DNA of 51,919 nt from assembly GCF_026191375.1 (NCBI RefSeq), contig NZ_JAODTL010000024.1, forward strand, positions 1 to 51,919, in the 5' to 3' direction. Positions 26,128 through 35,446 of this stretch are shown piece after piece; position 1 is the stretch's first letter, and the number at the start of each line of letters is the position of its first letter. This DNA comes from Marinomonas pontica. Lineage in GTDB: Bacteria > Pseudomonadota > Gammaproteobacteria > Pseudomonadales > Marinomonadaceae. The notes beneath the pieces were generated by a model. The model saw only the letters and a list, made by a program, of their open reading frames with translations. It did no database searches and was not told the origin of the DNA. The translations under genes and the position numbers were made by a program.

Positions 26128-27413
26128 TGAGTAATTTTTCTTCTAATGACGATGCTTTACATTCGGTGTTTCGACGAGACCTAAGAACCGAGTGGATTGC
26201 TCGAAACCGTTTGCACCCTTTGCATGACAGTGTGGTGTCTGCTCAACAGGGTGGTGAAGTGCGTGGCCCAACGGGTCTGCTGCGTAAGAACCCTCATGTA
26301 ATAGGTTTTATCGGGCCAAATGGCCTAAAACGCATTGATAGAGCGAATGGCTCTTTTGTTGCCATTGGCGGAAAGAAACGCGTGCCGAGCGCGAAAGACT
26401 CACAACGTCCGCTGCACCTGGTTGAAAATCCAGAAGGCTATATCATGGTGGTGGGTGACATGATTGGTGGTCGTTTGACCAGCCATGACAAAGACATTCT
26501 TGGCTTGGCACATCAGTTGGCTGCGGAGAAAAGCAAAGTCGCTGTTGTGCTGGTATGTTTTGGAGAGAACAAAGAAACGCAATGCGATTTGGCTGGAGTG
26601 GATCGAGTGATTCATCTTGAAGGCAATGTCTTTGAAGGGTTTGCTCCCGAAGCCGGGCTGTCCGTCTTGCAGCAAATTGAAACGAGCTACCAGCCAATGC
26701 ATTGGTTATTTCCAGATAGCGTACACGGTGGAAGCGATTTGGGCAGCCGTTTGGCGGCGCGATTAGGTGAAAGACCGGCGACACAAGCGTGGCAAGTGAC
26801 CAGCGAAAAAACGATAAGCCGAGGCGCGTCAGGCAGCCAAGACATCAGCCGAACAACGCCCCGTATTCTTATGCTGATGGAAGAATGTGCGAATGCAGTG
26901 GAAGACACGCGTCATGAAGCTTTGCCATTGGCGTTGGAGTTTGACGTCTCGATGGCAGAAGGGGACCATCGACTGATTGATCAGGGGCAAATTGACGTAG
27001 ATTCGAATGCAGTGCCCTTGGCCGAAGCGGAATTTATTTTGTCTGCTGGCAACGGTATTCACAACTGGGATCAATTCCATTCTGCCGCTGCCGCATTGCG
27101 AGCGACGGAAGGGGCAAGCCGCGTGGCGGTCGACGACGGCTTTATGCCTCGTTCGCGTCAGGTGGGCGCTTCGGGTACGTGGGTGACAGCTCGCGTGTAT
27201 TTGGCGGTGGGTATTTCCGGGGCGATTCAACACATGCAAGGCATTGGTCAGTGCGACAAAGTGGTTGCTATTAATACGGATGCAGGCTGTGACATGGTGA
27301 AACGGGCTGATTTAGCGGTGATTGCAGACAGTGAGGCGATTTTGGCAGAGTTAACCAGATTGGCTCAACAGCGAGAGTTATCAAAGGAAGAGGAGGAAAG
27401 TGATGCAGCCTAA
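26127..27413 (+). CDS. etfA: Electron transfer flavoprotein alpha subunit (dgc-linked)
   Basis: 428 residues. A long N-terminal extension (about 95 residues, basic, with LRKNPHVIGFIGPNGL) precedes the ETF-alpha Rossmann-like domain (VVGDMIGGRLTSHDKDILGLA) and the FAD-binding C-terminal domain with PRSRQVGASGTWVTARVYLA, VGISGAIQHMQGI and INTDAGCDMVKRADL. With the next gene's product it forms a dedicated ETF that accepts electrons from dimethylglycine/sarcosine-type dehydrogenases. The start ATG overlaps the dgcB stop (TAATG). The extension is typical of the ETF-alpha of dgc clusters rather than of the housekeeping ETF. Confidence 0.88.
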   Translation: MSNFSSNDDALHSVFRRDLRTEWIARNRLHPLHDSVVSAQQGGEVRGPTGLLRKNPHVIGFIGPNGLKRIDRANGSFVAIGGKKRVPSAKDSQRPLHLVENPEGYIMVVGDMIGGRLTSHDKDILGLAHQLAAEKSKVAVVLVCFGENKETQCDLAGVDRVIHLEGNVFEGFAPEAGLSVLQQIETSYQPMHWLFPDSVHGGSDLGSRLAARLGERPATQAWQVTSEKTISRGASGSQDISRTTPRILMLMEECANAVEDTRHEALPLALEFDVSMAEGDHRLIDQGQIDVDSNAVPLAEAEFILSAGNGIHNWDQFHSAAAALRATEGASRVAVDDGFMPRSRQVGASGTWVTARVYLAVGISGAIQHMQGIGQCDKVVAINTDAGCDMVKRADLAVIADSEAILAELTRLAQQRELSKEEEESDAA

Positions 27414-28179
27414 CGTGAATGTGGTTTCTTTGGTATCCATTGGTCGTCACCCTCAATCTGGCCGCTCACGTCGTGCCGAACAAGATGGCAGAGCCGTTGA
27501 ATTGGGGCTTTCATTGGTGGGTGAGGCGTTAACCGTTGTGCATGTAGGGGAGGATCAAGACCCTGTTCTGCGACAATACGCAGGAATGGGGTTGCCCTCG
27601 ATGACGGTCTTGTCACAGGGAAAAGAATGTGACGCATTGCCTGTACTGACGTCGTTTTTAAAAGCGCAATTGCCCAGCGTGGTTTTAACGGGGGTGCGTT
27701 CTGAAAGTGGTGAATCTTCTGGCATGCTGCCGTATTTGTTGGCTGAAGCACTGGGTTGGCCATTGGTGCCTCGCGTGGCTGAAATTCTACACATAAAGGA
27801 TGGCCAAGCCGAAGTGCTGTTGGCGCTGCCGCGTGGTCAACGACGTTCTGTACAAGTAACTTTGCCATTCATTGCCAGCGTCGACAATGCGGCTCAGGAG
27901 GCTCGTCAAACCGCTTTCGGCCCGGGCCTGCGTGCCACACTCCATGTAGAAACCGTAGACAGTGTTGTGGACGATGCCGCAATCCAATGGGAAATGAGTG
28001 CCGCAAAACCGCGCCCTAAACGATTAAAAGTCGTGAAGGCCAAGACCGCCGCAGACCGAATGAAGGCCGCTACCGCAAAACCCGTCGGCGGTGGTGGGAA
28101 AATCATGAAGAACGAAACGCCAGCGGAAAAGGCGCAAGCGATTTTTGATTTATTATTAGAAGAAAAAGTGGTGCGCTAA
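27403..28179 (+). CDS. etfB: Electron transfer flavoprotein beta subunit (dgc-linked)
   Basis: 258 residues: VVSLVSIGRHPQSGRSRR, AVELGLSLVGEALTVVHVG, LPYLLAEALGWPLVPRVAEI and EVLLALPRGQRRSVQVTLPF correspond to the AMP-binding ETF-beta fold. The C-terminus is extended by a Lys/Ala-rich segment (KRLKVVKAKTAADRMKAATA) and ends PAEKAQAIFDLLLEEKVV. The ATG at 27403 lies inside the end of etfA (11-bp overlap) with GGAGGAAA upstream; a GTG one codon earlier is less likely. It pairs with EtfA in electron transfer from DgcAB or a sister dehydrogenase. Confidence 0.85.
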   Translation: MQPNVNVVSLVSIGRHPQSGRSRRAEQDGRAVELGLSLVGEALTVVHVGEDQDPVLRQYAGMGLPSMTVLSQGKECDALPVLTSFLKAQLPSVVLTGVRSESGESSGMLPYLLAEALGWPLVPRVAEILHIKDGQAEVLLALPRGQRRSVQVTLPFIASVDNAAQEARQTAFGPGLRATLHVETVDSVVDDAAIQWEMSAAKPRPKRLKVVKAKTAADRMKAATAKPVGGGGKIMKNETPAEKAQAIFDLLLEEKVVR

Positions 28180-28252
28180 ACAGGGTTTTGGGTATAAGCT
28201 GTTTACCCCGCTGATGGTTGTTTGAGCAGATTTTGCAGAATAGGTATACGCT

Positions 28253-28483
28253 ATGATGATTGTAGACTTGGTTGATGAAGTTGATTTTAAAGAAAAACTT
28301 ATTGCCCTAGGTGCACCCGTCACATACGAGCAGAGTTTGCTGGAAGTACAAGAAGCCGTGTTGGCATGGCTGCAAGCATACCCTGAGCAAACCCCCTTCA
28401 TTAAAGAGCTATGCGAGTCTATGCAAAAAGACAACACCACCGTGTTGCCAGAAGTGTATCGGGTGATGAGCGCTTTTGGTTAA
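28253..28483 (+). CDS. Small conserved protein at the end of the dgc operon
   Basis: 76 residues: MMIVDLVDEVDFKEKLIALG, TYEQSLLEVQEAVLAWLQAY and FIKELCESMQKDNTTVLPEV, largely helical and acidic. Same strand as etfB, 73 bp after it, and followed by a terminator-like hairpin. I do not recognise a named family. Its position suggests co-transcription with the dgc genes. Confidence 0.6.
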   Translation: MMIVDLVDEVDFKEKLIALGAPVTYEQSLLEVQEAVLAWLQAYPEQTPFIKELCESMQKDNTTVLPEVYRVMSAFG

Positions 28484-28536
28484 CTTTTTATCTGTCTGTT
28501 CTTCTTCTGTTTTATCCATTCTTCTTCAACAGTAAT

Positions 28537-28573
28537 AAAGCACGCTTAACGACATTAAGTGGGCGCTTTTTGT
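28537..28573 (+). terminator. Terminator-like hairpin ending the dgc operon
   Basis: AAAGC and CTTAA in the 5' arm (28537-28549) pair with TTAAG and GCTTT (28555-28569) around an internal loop; T-rich sequence follows. The remaining 265 bases to the next gene are AT-rich leader with no other feature I can support. Confidence 0.5.
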
Positions 28574-28838
28574 CAGTTTTTTTAGTTTTTCCCTCCTACA
28601 TTTTTAATACATTTTTCTTGTAGAATTTTACTTATGTTTTTTCAAAATTAGCTATAGTCAATATAAGAGTAATACAGTATTTTAGCTAAATCGATGGAAT
28701 TAAGTAAAAAGTAAGGAAGTATAAAAACCTGATTAATAGTCGTTTAAAAGTGGTAAATGGTATTAAAAACTATCGTTTTTTAACGAGTATTTTTACACCA
28801 CTGCTTTTCATGCTATTGAGACATTTTGGACGAAGTTT

Positions 28839-30806
28839 ATGAAAATCAAAACGAAGCTGTTGATTGCTTTTTCAATTGCCACTGTGTTGCCTGTTTTGGT
28901 CGTTAGTGCAATAACGGGGTTCCTTGCTTCTGACCAAGCTCTGAAAGACTTTGCTAAAAACAGTGGTCAAACGTTAGGTGCAGTAGAAGAAACGTTTGAC
29001 CAATTTCTTACCGATATTAAATACGTTGTCGGCTTCATGGCGGAAAGTGACCTAGTGTCCGACCCCAATGCCAAGCCTTTAACGACCTACCATGAAAAAG
29101 AAGGCAAAGCCCCGAGTAAAGTCGCCAAACAAAATGGTGGACGTGAAGAAGGGGTTTTTAACCTTTTTGAAGACATCGGTAAAAACAATCCCAACTACGT
29201 TTACGTGTACATCGGCGACGATGCTGATGGCTATTTAGAATGGCCAGGTACGTACGGCTACAATGAATGGCACCCAAAACAGCGCGCTTGGTACACAAGA
29301 GCGATGCAAACTCCGGGTGAAGTGGTATTGCGTGATGCTTATTATTGGGAGCCTGATGATGCTGTCTATGTATCGGCGGTGCGTACCTACAATAAAGGCA
29401 ATAAAATCGGCGGTGTGGTGGCCGTGGACGTGTCTATTAAAACACTAACGGAAATGGCTAATCGAACTAAACTGGGCAGTTCCGGCAGCATCATGGTGAT
29501 CGAGAACACGGGAACCGTTTTGGTGGATGCCATTCATCCAGAAAATAATTTCAAACCCATTGGTGAATTAGACGGCGATGCTTATCAGATGATTGCGAAA
29601 TCATCGGCTGGCGTGGTGAATTTCTCGCTTGATGGCGAAAACTACTACGCGAATATTTACACTTCGCCAAATCTAAAATGGAAGTTTGTTGGCTTGATGC
29701 CTGCGTCTGAGATTTACTTAAGCACGGTTGAAATGGTCAAAACCACCGCGATTGTTTGTGTGTTGCTTTTGATTGTTTTTGGTTTTGTGGCCTACTTGAT
29801 GGCGAAAGGTTTTATTACACCCATTGAATCAGTTTCTAACCATTTGCGTACGCTTGCTGAAGGTGAAGGAGATTTGACGTCGCAAATCGACATTCAAACC
29901 AATGATGAAACAGGCAGTTTGTCGAATTGGTTTAATCAATTTATAGAGACCACTCGAAAACTGATTCTAGGCATCAAAACATCCAGTATTCAGATCGATA
30001 AGATCGCGGCAGAAACCTCTGCAAAAGCCAGCGAGGTGGCTCAGTCGGCGACAAAACAATTGCAATCTATCGAGTTGATTGCCGAAGCAGGGCAGCAGAT
30101 GTTAATCGCCTCCAACGAGGCCGCAGAAAGCTGCGCGAATTCTGCGCAATTCTCTGAGAAAGGGCTAGAAACCACCATTGCAGGTAAGACGCTTCTTAAA
30201 AACAGCGCCGAAGGGGTCAATCGCTTAGGTGCTCGTTTAAAAGAGTCCAATAACATCATTACCGAATTGCAAAAAGAAACGGTCAATATTAATCAAATTT
30301 TATCCACCATTCAGGCGATTGCAGAGCAAACAAACTTACTGGCGCTAAACGCCGCCATTGAAGCGGCACGCGCAGGTGAACAAGGTCGAGGCTTTGCGGT
30401 GGTGGCGGATGAAGTGCGCACTTTGGCTGGGCGCACGCAAGAGTCAACGGAGCAGATCAGTAGTATCTTGGGTTTACTGGCTAATCGTACCAAGCAAGCG
30501 TCGGATTCGATGATGACCAGTGTGTCTGAGTCTGAAAATGCCATTAACTTGTCCGATCAAGCATTGGTGTCTTTTGAGCAGATCGAAGAAGTTGTTAAGC
30601 AAATGCGTGATATGACCATGCAAACGGCAGCATCAGCGGAAGAGCAAAGAGCGGTTACCGAAGGGGTGAATGAAAACATTAATGCGATCAGTGAATCGGC
30701 GCATCGTGTGTCTGATATTTCGGGTGATGTGGCTGACTTGTGTCGTAAACAAGACGAATTAAGCAAGCAATTGCATGTGATGGTGGTGCGTTTCCGAACC
30801 GAATAA
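28839..30806 (+). CDS. Methyl-accepting chemotaxis protein with dCache sensor
   Basis: 655 residues. TM1 (~7-29), a periplasmic double-Cache sensor (~35-295), TM2 (~299-323), HAMP (~324-376) and a cytoplasmic signalling domain with the hairpin tip [20 protein letters not shown] and [20 protein letters not shown]. The sensor contains RAWY (149-152) and VAVD (Asp197), which fit the RxWY...D pattern known for amino-acid-binding dCache domains; quaternary amines are another possible ligand class. No CheR-docking pentapeptide at the C-terminus. The gene is monocistronic, with hairpins on both sides. Proximity to betaine-degradation genes makes a methylamine or amino-acid ligand plausible but not shown. 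Confidence 0.92.
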   Translation: MKIKTKLLIAFSIATVLPVLVVSAITGFLASDQALKDFAKNSGQTLGAVEETFDQFLTDIKYVVGFMAESDLVSDPNAKPLTTYHEKEGKAPSKVAKQNGGREEGVFNLFEDIGKNNPNYVYVYIGDDADGYLEWPGTYGYNEWHPKQRAWYTRAMQTPGEVVLRDAYYWEPDDAVYVSAVRTYNKGNKIGGVVAVDVSIKTLTEMANRTKLGSSGSIMVIENTGTVLVDAIHPENNFKPIGELDGDAYQMIAKSSAGVVNFSLDGENYYANIYTSPNLKWKFVGLMPASEIYLSTVEMVKTTAIVCVLLLIVFGFVAYLMAKGFITPIESVSNHLRTLAEGEGDLTSQIDIQTNDETGSLSNWFNQFIETTRKLILGIKTSSIQIDKIAAETSAKASEVAQSATKQLQSIELIAEAGQQMLIASNEAAESCANSAQFSEKGLETTIAGKTLLKNSAEGVNRLGARLKESNNIITELQKETVNINQILSTIQAIAEQTNLLALNAAIEAARAGEQGRGFAVVADEVRTLAGRTQESTEQISSILGLLANRTKQASDSMMTSVSESENAINLSDQALVSFEQIEEVVKQMRDMTMQTAASAEEQRAVTEGVNENINAISESAHRVSDISGDVADLCRKQDELSKQLHVMVVRFRTE

Positions 30807-30837
30807 GCGCTTTCTTTCATACTGTATTGAGTTATCC

Positions 30838-30866
30838 AAAAGGTCGCTTTTATTGCGGCCTTTTTA
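30838..30866 (+). terminator. Terminator after the chemoreceptor gene
   Basis: AAAAGGTCGC pairs with GCGGCCTTTTT (one T-G wobble) around TTTTATT, with a following T-run. Confidence 0.7.
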
Positions 30867-30903
30867 TTTGCATTTTTTTGAATGTTTTATTTTAAACTTT
30901 AGT

Positions 30904-30922
30904 GATAACGATTATCATGAGC
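30904..30922 (+). promoter_or_regulatory. Fur box candidate
   Basis: GATAACGATTATCATGAGC agrees with the 19-bp Fur consensus at 15 of 19 positions by my count. It lies 27 bp before the ATG of an iron-type substrate-binding protein, so Fe2+-Fur repression of that gene is expected. Confidence 0.7.
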
Positions 30923-30949
30923 GCCTAAATTTACTAATAGGGTGTCAGC

Positions 30950-32032
30950 ATGGTTAAATCGTTCATAATGTTTCTGTTCACTTTTTCTTTGAGTGCAGCA
31001 TGGGCTGGTCAAGTCACTGTCCAAGATGTATTGGGACGTGATGTTACTTTTAATGCGCCAGCGCAGCGTGTCATTGTTGGGTTCTATCCTGAAGACTACA
31101 TGGCCATCGGTACGGAAGCCGCTTATGACAAGGTTGTTGGTATGTCCAAATACATTTGGCAGGCGCGTTCAGCGAACTGGGATATGTATGTAAAACATCG
31201 TCCTTCTTTAGACGATATTCCTGGAATCGGTCGAGTGGACACACAGACATTTTCGGTAGAAAAAGTCATCAGTTTGAATCCTGACGTATTGATGTTGGCC
31301 GATTGGCAGTTTAAAGGTCTAGCAACTGATATTGAGCGCCTTGAAAGTGCCGGTATTAAAGTGGTTGTAGTGGATTACAACGCACAGACGCTAGAACGCC
31401 ACATCAAGAGCACAGAGTTGATTGGTGTGATCACAGGTCAAGAAAAACGTGCAGCGAAAATCGCCGCGGAATACAAAGCAACCGTAGACTCGATCAGCAA
31501 ACGATTGGCCGATGCGAACCTTCCAAAGCCTAAGGTTTACACAGAATTTGGTGCGTCAGGTATCCAAGAGCTGGGCTTCACTTTTGGTAAAAACATGTGG
31601 GGAGCGATTTCAACCATGGCGGGCGGCGATAACATTTCCGCTCCATTTGTTGAATGGTGGGGGAAATTAAACCCAGAGCAAGTCATTGCGTCCAACCCTG
31701 ACATCGTTGTCATCACAGGTTACGAGACGGGCAAAGGCACAGATTCAATGATTATGGGTCAAGGTGTAGACGAAACAGAAGCTCGTAAGCGCCTAGCGGG
31801 CTACAAAAATCGCTTAGGTTGGTCTTCTATTTCAGCGGTGAAAAACAATCGTTTATACAGCGCGTACCACGGTGCATGTCGTACAATTTTGGACGCTGCC
31901 ATGATCCAATTCTACGCCAAAGCAATGTATCCAGAGGTTTTCTCTGATCTGAACCCAGAACAAGCGTATATGGATTTCTATAAGAAATACCTTCCTGTAA
32001 CGCCAGAAGGGACATTTGTTCTCGCGTTATAA
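30950..32032 (+). CDS. Iron/siderophore-type ABC transporter substrate-binding protein
   Basis: 360 residues with a Sec signal (MVKSFIMFLFTFSLSAAWA, cleavage after Ala19) and the FecB/BtuF-like fold: VTVQDVLGRDVTFNAPAQRV, YIWQARSANWDMYVKHRPSL, DIPGIGRVDTQTFSVEKVIS, LNPDVLMLADW and NPDIVVITGYETG. It should bind an iron complex in the periplasm. No permease or ATPase genes are adjacent: the gene stands alone between a Fur box and a terminator, so it must work with a transporter encoded elsewhere. YNAQTLERHIKSTELIG matches the group often annotated 'iron ABC transporter substrate-binding'. Ligand is not deducible. Confidence 0.83.
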   Translation: MVKSFIMFLFTFSLSAAWAGQVTVQDVLGRDVTFNAPAQRVIVGFYPEDYMAIGTEAAYDKVVGMSKYIWQARSANWDMYVKHRPSLDDIPGIGRVDTQTFSVEKVISLNPDVLMLADWQFKGLATDIERLESAGIKVVVVDYNAQTLERHIKSTELIGVITGQEKRAAKIAAEYKATVDSISKRLADANLPKPKVYTEFGASGIQELGFTFGKNMWGAISTMAGGDNISAPFVEWWGKLNPEQVIASNPDIVVITGYETGKGTDSMIMGQGVDETEARKRLAGYKNRLGWSSISAVKNNRLYSAYHGACRTILDAAMIQFYAKAMYPEVFSDLNPEQAYMDFYKKYLPVTPEGTFVLAL

Positions 32033-32081
32033 GCGTTATTGACATTTATTTTAGTAGGCATAAAGCGACTTATTGAATAAC

Positions 32082-32118
32082 AAAAAGGCGTTCTACCATG
32101 CGGTGGAACGCCTTTTTT
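32082..32118. terminator. Bidirectional terminator between SBP and hpxO
   Basis: AAAAAGGCGTTCTACC and GGTGGAACGCCTTTTT form a nearly perfect stem with a 4-nt loop (ATGC) and one wobble; A- and T-runs on either side let it serve both convergent genes. Confidence 0.85.
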
Positions 32119-32179
32119 ATTTGCTGTTTTTATCTGGCTGGAACAGGGCGATAGCAATAAAAAAGAGATGAGAAAATGT

Positions 32180-33358
32180 CTACGCCAACGGCCCACCAAT
32201 AATAGTGGTGCGTAATCCTGCAATAATATTCTCGCCTGTTTCGCGTCTTAGTTCGTCGTACCAAGCTTGAGTTTCTTGCATGTCTTTACCATGAGTAACA
32301 TCGCAGCGTTTGCGTGCTTTTAGTACAAGATCCTTCACGCGAAAACGGCGCTCTTCTTCGTATTGCTTCAAAGCAGCAAGCACACCTGAAACCGTTTTGC
32401 CTTTTCCTTTGAATTGATCCGCAAAGCATTGACCAAGCACCACAGAGTCTTCCAAGGCGGAACAGCCGCCTTGGCCAATGTCTGGCGTTGTGCTGTGTGC
32501 CGCATCACCGAGTAGGGCGATGTTGCCTTTTACTAGGGTATCGAATGGTTCTATGTCATGAATCTCAATACGGTTGGTGGTTTCTGGATTAATAGCGGCA
32601 ATCAGCTTTTGCACTGGCTCAGCCCAACCCGCAAAGTAACCTGTTAGGTCTGCAATCACTGTGCTTCTATCTTGCTCAAGGCCTTTTGGTAATGGCACAT
32701 CAAAGAAGAAGTAAAAGCGTCCATCGGCTATTGGCATGATGGAAACACGTTTGCCATCACCAACAAAGGTGGTCCATTGGTCGGCTGGGGCAATGTTTTC
32801 ATCTATTTCAACCAAGCCATTCCAATTCACATAATCAGCGTAGCGGCGTTCGGTTTGGTAGCCCAGCACATGAGTTCGCACAGCAGAGTGAGTGCCATCG
32901 GCCGCGATCATAAAGTCGCCAATGGCGCTGGTGCCATCCGTAAAATACGCCATAACGCCCGTTTCGCTTTGCTCGACTTTTTCAATGCGCTTGCCAAATT
33001 GGATTTTGTCACGTCCCCACCAATCGATCATTTGGCTTTGTAAGTCTGCCCGTGATACCGGACAGGGTCGTTCGCCAACCGCATCCACTAATGGTGCAAG
33101 GCTGAATTGCGTCATGACGGTGCCAGTAAAACCATCGTGGTACGCCATGTTGTGCATCGGGCCACCAAGCTCATCCATAATGCTGCCCATGCCCAAATGG
33201 TTCATGCATTTTACGCCGTTAGACCAAATAGAAAGCGCCGCGCCAACAGGTTTGATTTCTTTCACGGCTTCAAAAATATCGCACTCGATACCTTGCTGTT
33301 TTAAGGCTGCCGCAGCAGACATGCCGCCAATGCCGGCGCCAATAATCAGTGCTTTCAT
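32180..33358 (-). CDS. hpxO: FAD-dependent urate hydroxylase
   Basis: 392 residues; matches Klebsiella HpxO closely: GAGIGGMSAAAALKQQGI (FAD site), DIFEAVKEIKPVGAALSIW, RPCPVSRADLQ, YVNWNGLVEIDE, IALLGDAAHSTTPDIGQGG. The catalytic pair reported for HpxO, Arg204 and Tyr216, falls at identical positions (KR204VSIMP and FY216FFF). It converts urate to 5-hydroxyisourate using NADH and O2, replacing uricase. uraH lies upstream on the same strand (255-bp gap) and uraD is divergent, giving the complete urate-to-allantoin route. Generic salicylate hydroxylases share the fold but not this signature. Confidence 0.95.
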   Translation of the reverse strand: MKALIIGAGIGGMSAAAALKQQGIECDIFEAVKEIKPVGAALSIWSNGVKCMNHLGMGSIMDELGGPMHNMAYHDGFTGTVMTQFSLAPLVDAVGERPCPVSRADLQSQMIDWWGRDKIQFGKRIEKVEQSETGVMAYFTDGTSAIGDFMIAADGTHSAVRTHVLGYQTERRYADYVNWNGLVEIDENIAPADQWTTFVGDGKRVSIMPIADGRFYFFFDVPLPKGLEQDRSTVIADLTGYFAGWAEPVQKLIAAINPETTNRIEIHDIEPFDTLVKGNIALLGDAAHSTTPDIGQGGCSALEDSVVLGQCFADQFKGKGKTVSGVLAALKQYEEERRFRVKDLVLKARKRCDVTHGKDMQETQAWYDELRRETGENIIAGLRTTIIGGPLA

Positions 33359-33612
33359 AGGGTTTTCCTCAGACTCTTAATGACTAATAAGAGAGAGCAT
33401 TCGCAATAAATATGCCATGAAACAAACGAACCTGTTATTTATTTTGTGAAACCTTTGTTTTAGCGGGATGTGGAATCTTAGTCGGTTGGCCAAAGAAGTG
33501 AGCTATCAATGACTTCTTTGACCGATGGGGCAGGTTTTGTTTTATCTTGGTGCGGTTTTTAGATTTTTGCGCTATTTCGGCTCGTATCGTGACTGACATT
33601 GCCGGGGTGAAA

Positions 33613-33984
33613 TTAGCTGCCTCGATAAGTGCTGTAAGAATAGGGCGATACCAATAGCGGAATATGATAGTGAGCGTTCTCGTCATTGATACCGAAACGT
33701 ATCACTACCGTATTCAAAAAATGGGGAGCGGTGCTAGTAGAATTTTCTTCATTGCTGGACTGTTTTGAAAAGTAGGCATCAATCACAAATTCTAGCTCGT
33801 AAACCCCATTCGTAAAGCGATCTCCTTCTAACAGCGGTTGATCACAACGTCCGTCATCGTTTGAAAAAGTACGGTGAATGCGTTCACGCTGGCCATTGTC
33901 GAGATGTCGATAAAGATGAATTTCAACGCCTGCCGCGGCGATGCCTCGTGTCGTGTCTAAAATGTGTGTGGTTAAATATCCCAT
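33613..33984 (-). CDS. uraH: 5-Hydroxyisourate hydrolase (transthyretin-like)
   Basis: 123 residues with the three HIUase signatures: LTTHILDTTRGIAAAGV (His7), a central GRCDQPLL, and the C-terminal tetrapeptide YRGS. HYHIPLLVSPYSYSTY supplies the last strands. A ~12-residue polar insertion (SKQSSNEENSTS) before PHFLNTVVIRFGI is longer than usual. The enzyme opens 5-hydroxyisourate to OHCU. It is divergent from uraD (165 bp between starts) and upstream of hpxO; between uraH and hpxO lie 255 bases with an AAAGAAGT/ACTTCTTT inverted repeat and no gene. Confidence 0.94.
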   Translation of the reverse strand: MGYLTTHILDTTRGIAAAGVEIHLYRHLDNGQRERIHRTFSNDDGRCDQPLLEGDRFTNGVYELEFVIDAYFSKQSSNEENSTSTAPHFLNTVVIRFGINDENAHYHIPLLVSPYSYSTYRGS

Positions 33985-34148
33985 TGTGTTGCCTCATGTG
34001 ATGTCTAAATATATGTCTTATCTTGCCTAATTTTTGCAAAGGCTGCAGTAGGAAGTGACATGTTTTTGAAAATGTTGTTTCATTGTTATCAATATTTGTG
34101 CCATCTGTTTCTGTTTGCGATGGCGTTACTGACATTTGGAGAAGTCTT

Positions 34149-34670
34149 ATGAGCGATCAGTTAGCCGCGTTCAGTCAACTGAATGAAGCGGATTTTGTCT
34201 CGTTGTTTAGTCGTATTTATGAGCATTCTGCTTGGGTTGCTGAAGCGCTTTGGCGTCACAAATCGGAATATCCGAGTGATTACTTTGATCAAATTGAGAA
34301 GATTAAAGAGGCCATGATTGAGATCGTTGAGCAAAGCGCAGAGGAGCAAAAATTGCTTTTGTTGCGTGCCCACCCAGACCTTGCTGGCAAAGCGGCTTTG
34401 GCGGGAGAGCTAACTCAGGAATCCACATCAGAGCAATCGGGGGCAGGGCTAGACCAATGTTCAGAAGAGGAACTAGCGTACTTTCTCCAGCTTAACAATA
34501 CCTATCGCGAAAAATTTGGTTTTCCCTTTATCATGGCTGTGAAAGGCGCGACCAAAGAGCAAATATTGGCAGGCTTTATTGAACGAACCCCCAATGACTG
34601 GCAAACTGAGTTTGACCGAGCCATGAGCGAAGTTCATAAAATTGCAGGGTTCAGATTGGCCGATTTGTAA
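34149..34670 (+). CDS. uraD: OHCU decarboxylase
   Basis: 173 residues: FSQLNEADFVSLFSRIYEHS at the N-terminus, AHPDLAGKAALAGELT with the catalytic His, STSEQSGAGLDQCSEEEL and FPFIMAVKGATKEQIL, ending HKIAGFRLADL. It decarboxylates 2-oxo-4-hydroxy-4-carboxy-5-ureidoimidazoline to S-allantoin, the last urate-pathway step. I take the ATG at 34149 with TGGAGAAG upstream; the longer in-frame opening to 34083 has no ribosome site and unrelated sequence. Divergent from uraH, so a shared regulatory region of ~165 bp lies between them. Confidence 0.93.
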   Translation: MSDQLAAFSQLNEADFVSLFSRIYEHSAWVAEALWRHKSEYPSDYFDQIEKIKEAMIEIVEQSAEEQKLLLLRAHPDLAGKAALAGELTQESTSEQSGAGLDQCSEEELAYFLQLNNTYREKFGFPFIMAVKGATKEQILAGFIERTPNDWQTEFDRAMSEVHKIAGFRLADL

Positions 34671-34690
34671 ATTCGTTCTAAGTTGCTCAT

Positions 34691-34730
34691 AAAAAACGCC
34701 ATCGCTTTGTGAGAAGCGATGGCGGTTTGT
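34691..34730. terminator. Bidirectional terminator between uraD and hicB
   Basis: CGCCATCGCTT (34697-34707) pairs with AAGCGATGGCG (34714-34724). Six A precede it and a T-rich tract follows, so it can end both convergent units; it looks stronger for the minus strand. Confidence 0.8.
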
Positions 34731-34773
34731 TGTTTGATCTTTACTATTTTTTACTTGGATAAACAAAATAAGC

Positions 34774-35181
34774 TCAAACAACAGAGAAGGATATTCTTTT
34801 TCCTAGTGCTTCTAGTGCCGCGACTAAGGTATCGATTTTTGTGTTGTGACCAAGGTTGATAATTCGTTGCATTTCTTGTTTCTTTTTACCGATACGTTTT
34901 GCCAGTTCTGCTTGCGAAACGTGCTCTTCAAGCATGGTGTTTAGCAATAGTACTTTACTCCAAATACTAAGTGGTACGCTGACAGATTCACCTTTTACTT
35001 TAGATGGCAAGGGAACGGATCGTTCGTCTTCAAAATAGAACTCAAAAGCGGTAATAAGAGCATCAGCAGCTTCGTTTAATGCTTCTTCGTAAGTGTCAGC
35101 ACAAGTAAGTGCCTCAGGGATATCTGGAAAGCTGACGCTGTAGCCATTTCCATCTTTTTCAATAATGACTGGGTATTTCAT
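34774..35181 (-). CDS. hicB: HicB antitoxin with C-terminal HTH
   Basis: 135 residues. The N-terminal HicB domain (MKYPVIIEKDGNGYSVSFPD, then TYEEALNEAADAL) mimics a partial RNase H fold; the C-terminal third is an Xre-type helix-turn-helix (VSQAELAKRIGKKKQEMQRI, then TLVAALEALGKRISF). It neutralises HicA and represses the operon. Encoded 43 bp after hicA on the same strand, as usual for the HicAB order. The module sits between two purine-catabolism transcription units. Confidence 0.93.
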   Translation of the reverse strand: MKYPVIIEKDGNGYSVSFPDIPEALTCADTYEEALNEAADALITAFEFYFEDERSVPLPSKVKGESVSVPLSIWSKVLLLNTMLEEHVSQAELAKRIGKKKQEMQRIINLGHNTKIDTLVAALEALGKRISFSVV

Positions 35182-35224
35182 ATTCTTCTCCAGCTTGTTG
35201 GAAAGAGTACCTTTAAGATAGGTT

Positions 35225-35404
35225 TCAATCGTCTATTCCTAGTTGTTTGAGAATTGCTTTTCTAGTGCCTTCTGCAATTTCTTTACTTGGGTGTCTTGGC
35301 ATAACAGATCGCTTGTCTTCGTAGTAGAGTTTTAAGTGGTTTGTGCCTTGTTTGACCTCTACGCCCATTCTTTCCAAGTATCGTCTGAATTCACTTTGCT
35401 TCAT
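35225..35404 (-). CDS. hicA: HicA mRNA interferase toxin
   Basis: 59 residues, the standard HicA length: MKQSEFRRYLERMGVEVKQG, TNHLKLYYED with the catalytic His23, and MPRHPSKEIAEGT leading to the last helix. The double-stranded-RNA-binding-like fold cleaves mRNA. The ATG at 35404 has GGAGGC three bases upstream; a longer in-frame opening to 35443 adds 13 unrelated residues. It is followed by hicB. Confidence 0.93.
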   Translation of the reverse strand: MKQSEFRRYLERMGVEVKQGTNHLKLYYEDKRSVMPRHPSKEIAEGTRKAILKQLGIDD

Positions 35405-35446
35405 CTTGCCTCCATGCTGATGAACTGAATATAGAGTAATCAAAAA

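Noticed and set aside
33435..33686. Minus-strand 83-codon frame between hpxO and uraH
   Set aside because: It overlaps the end of uraH, has no ribosome site and is very basic and low in conserved pattern; treated as chance.
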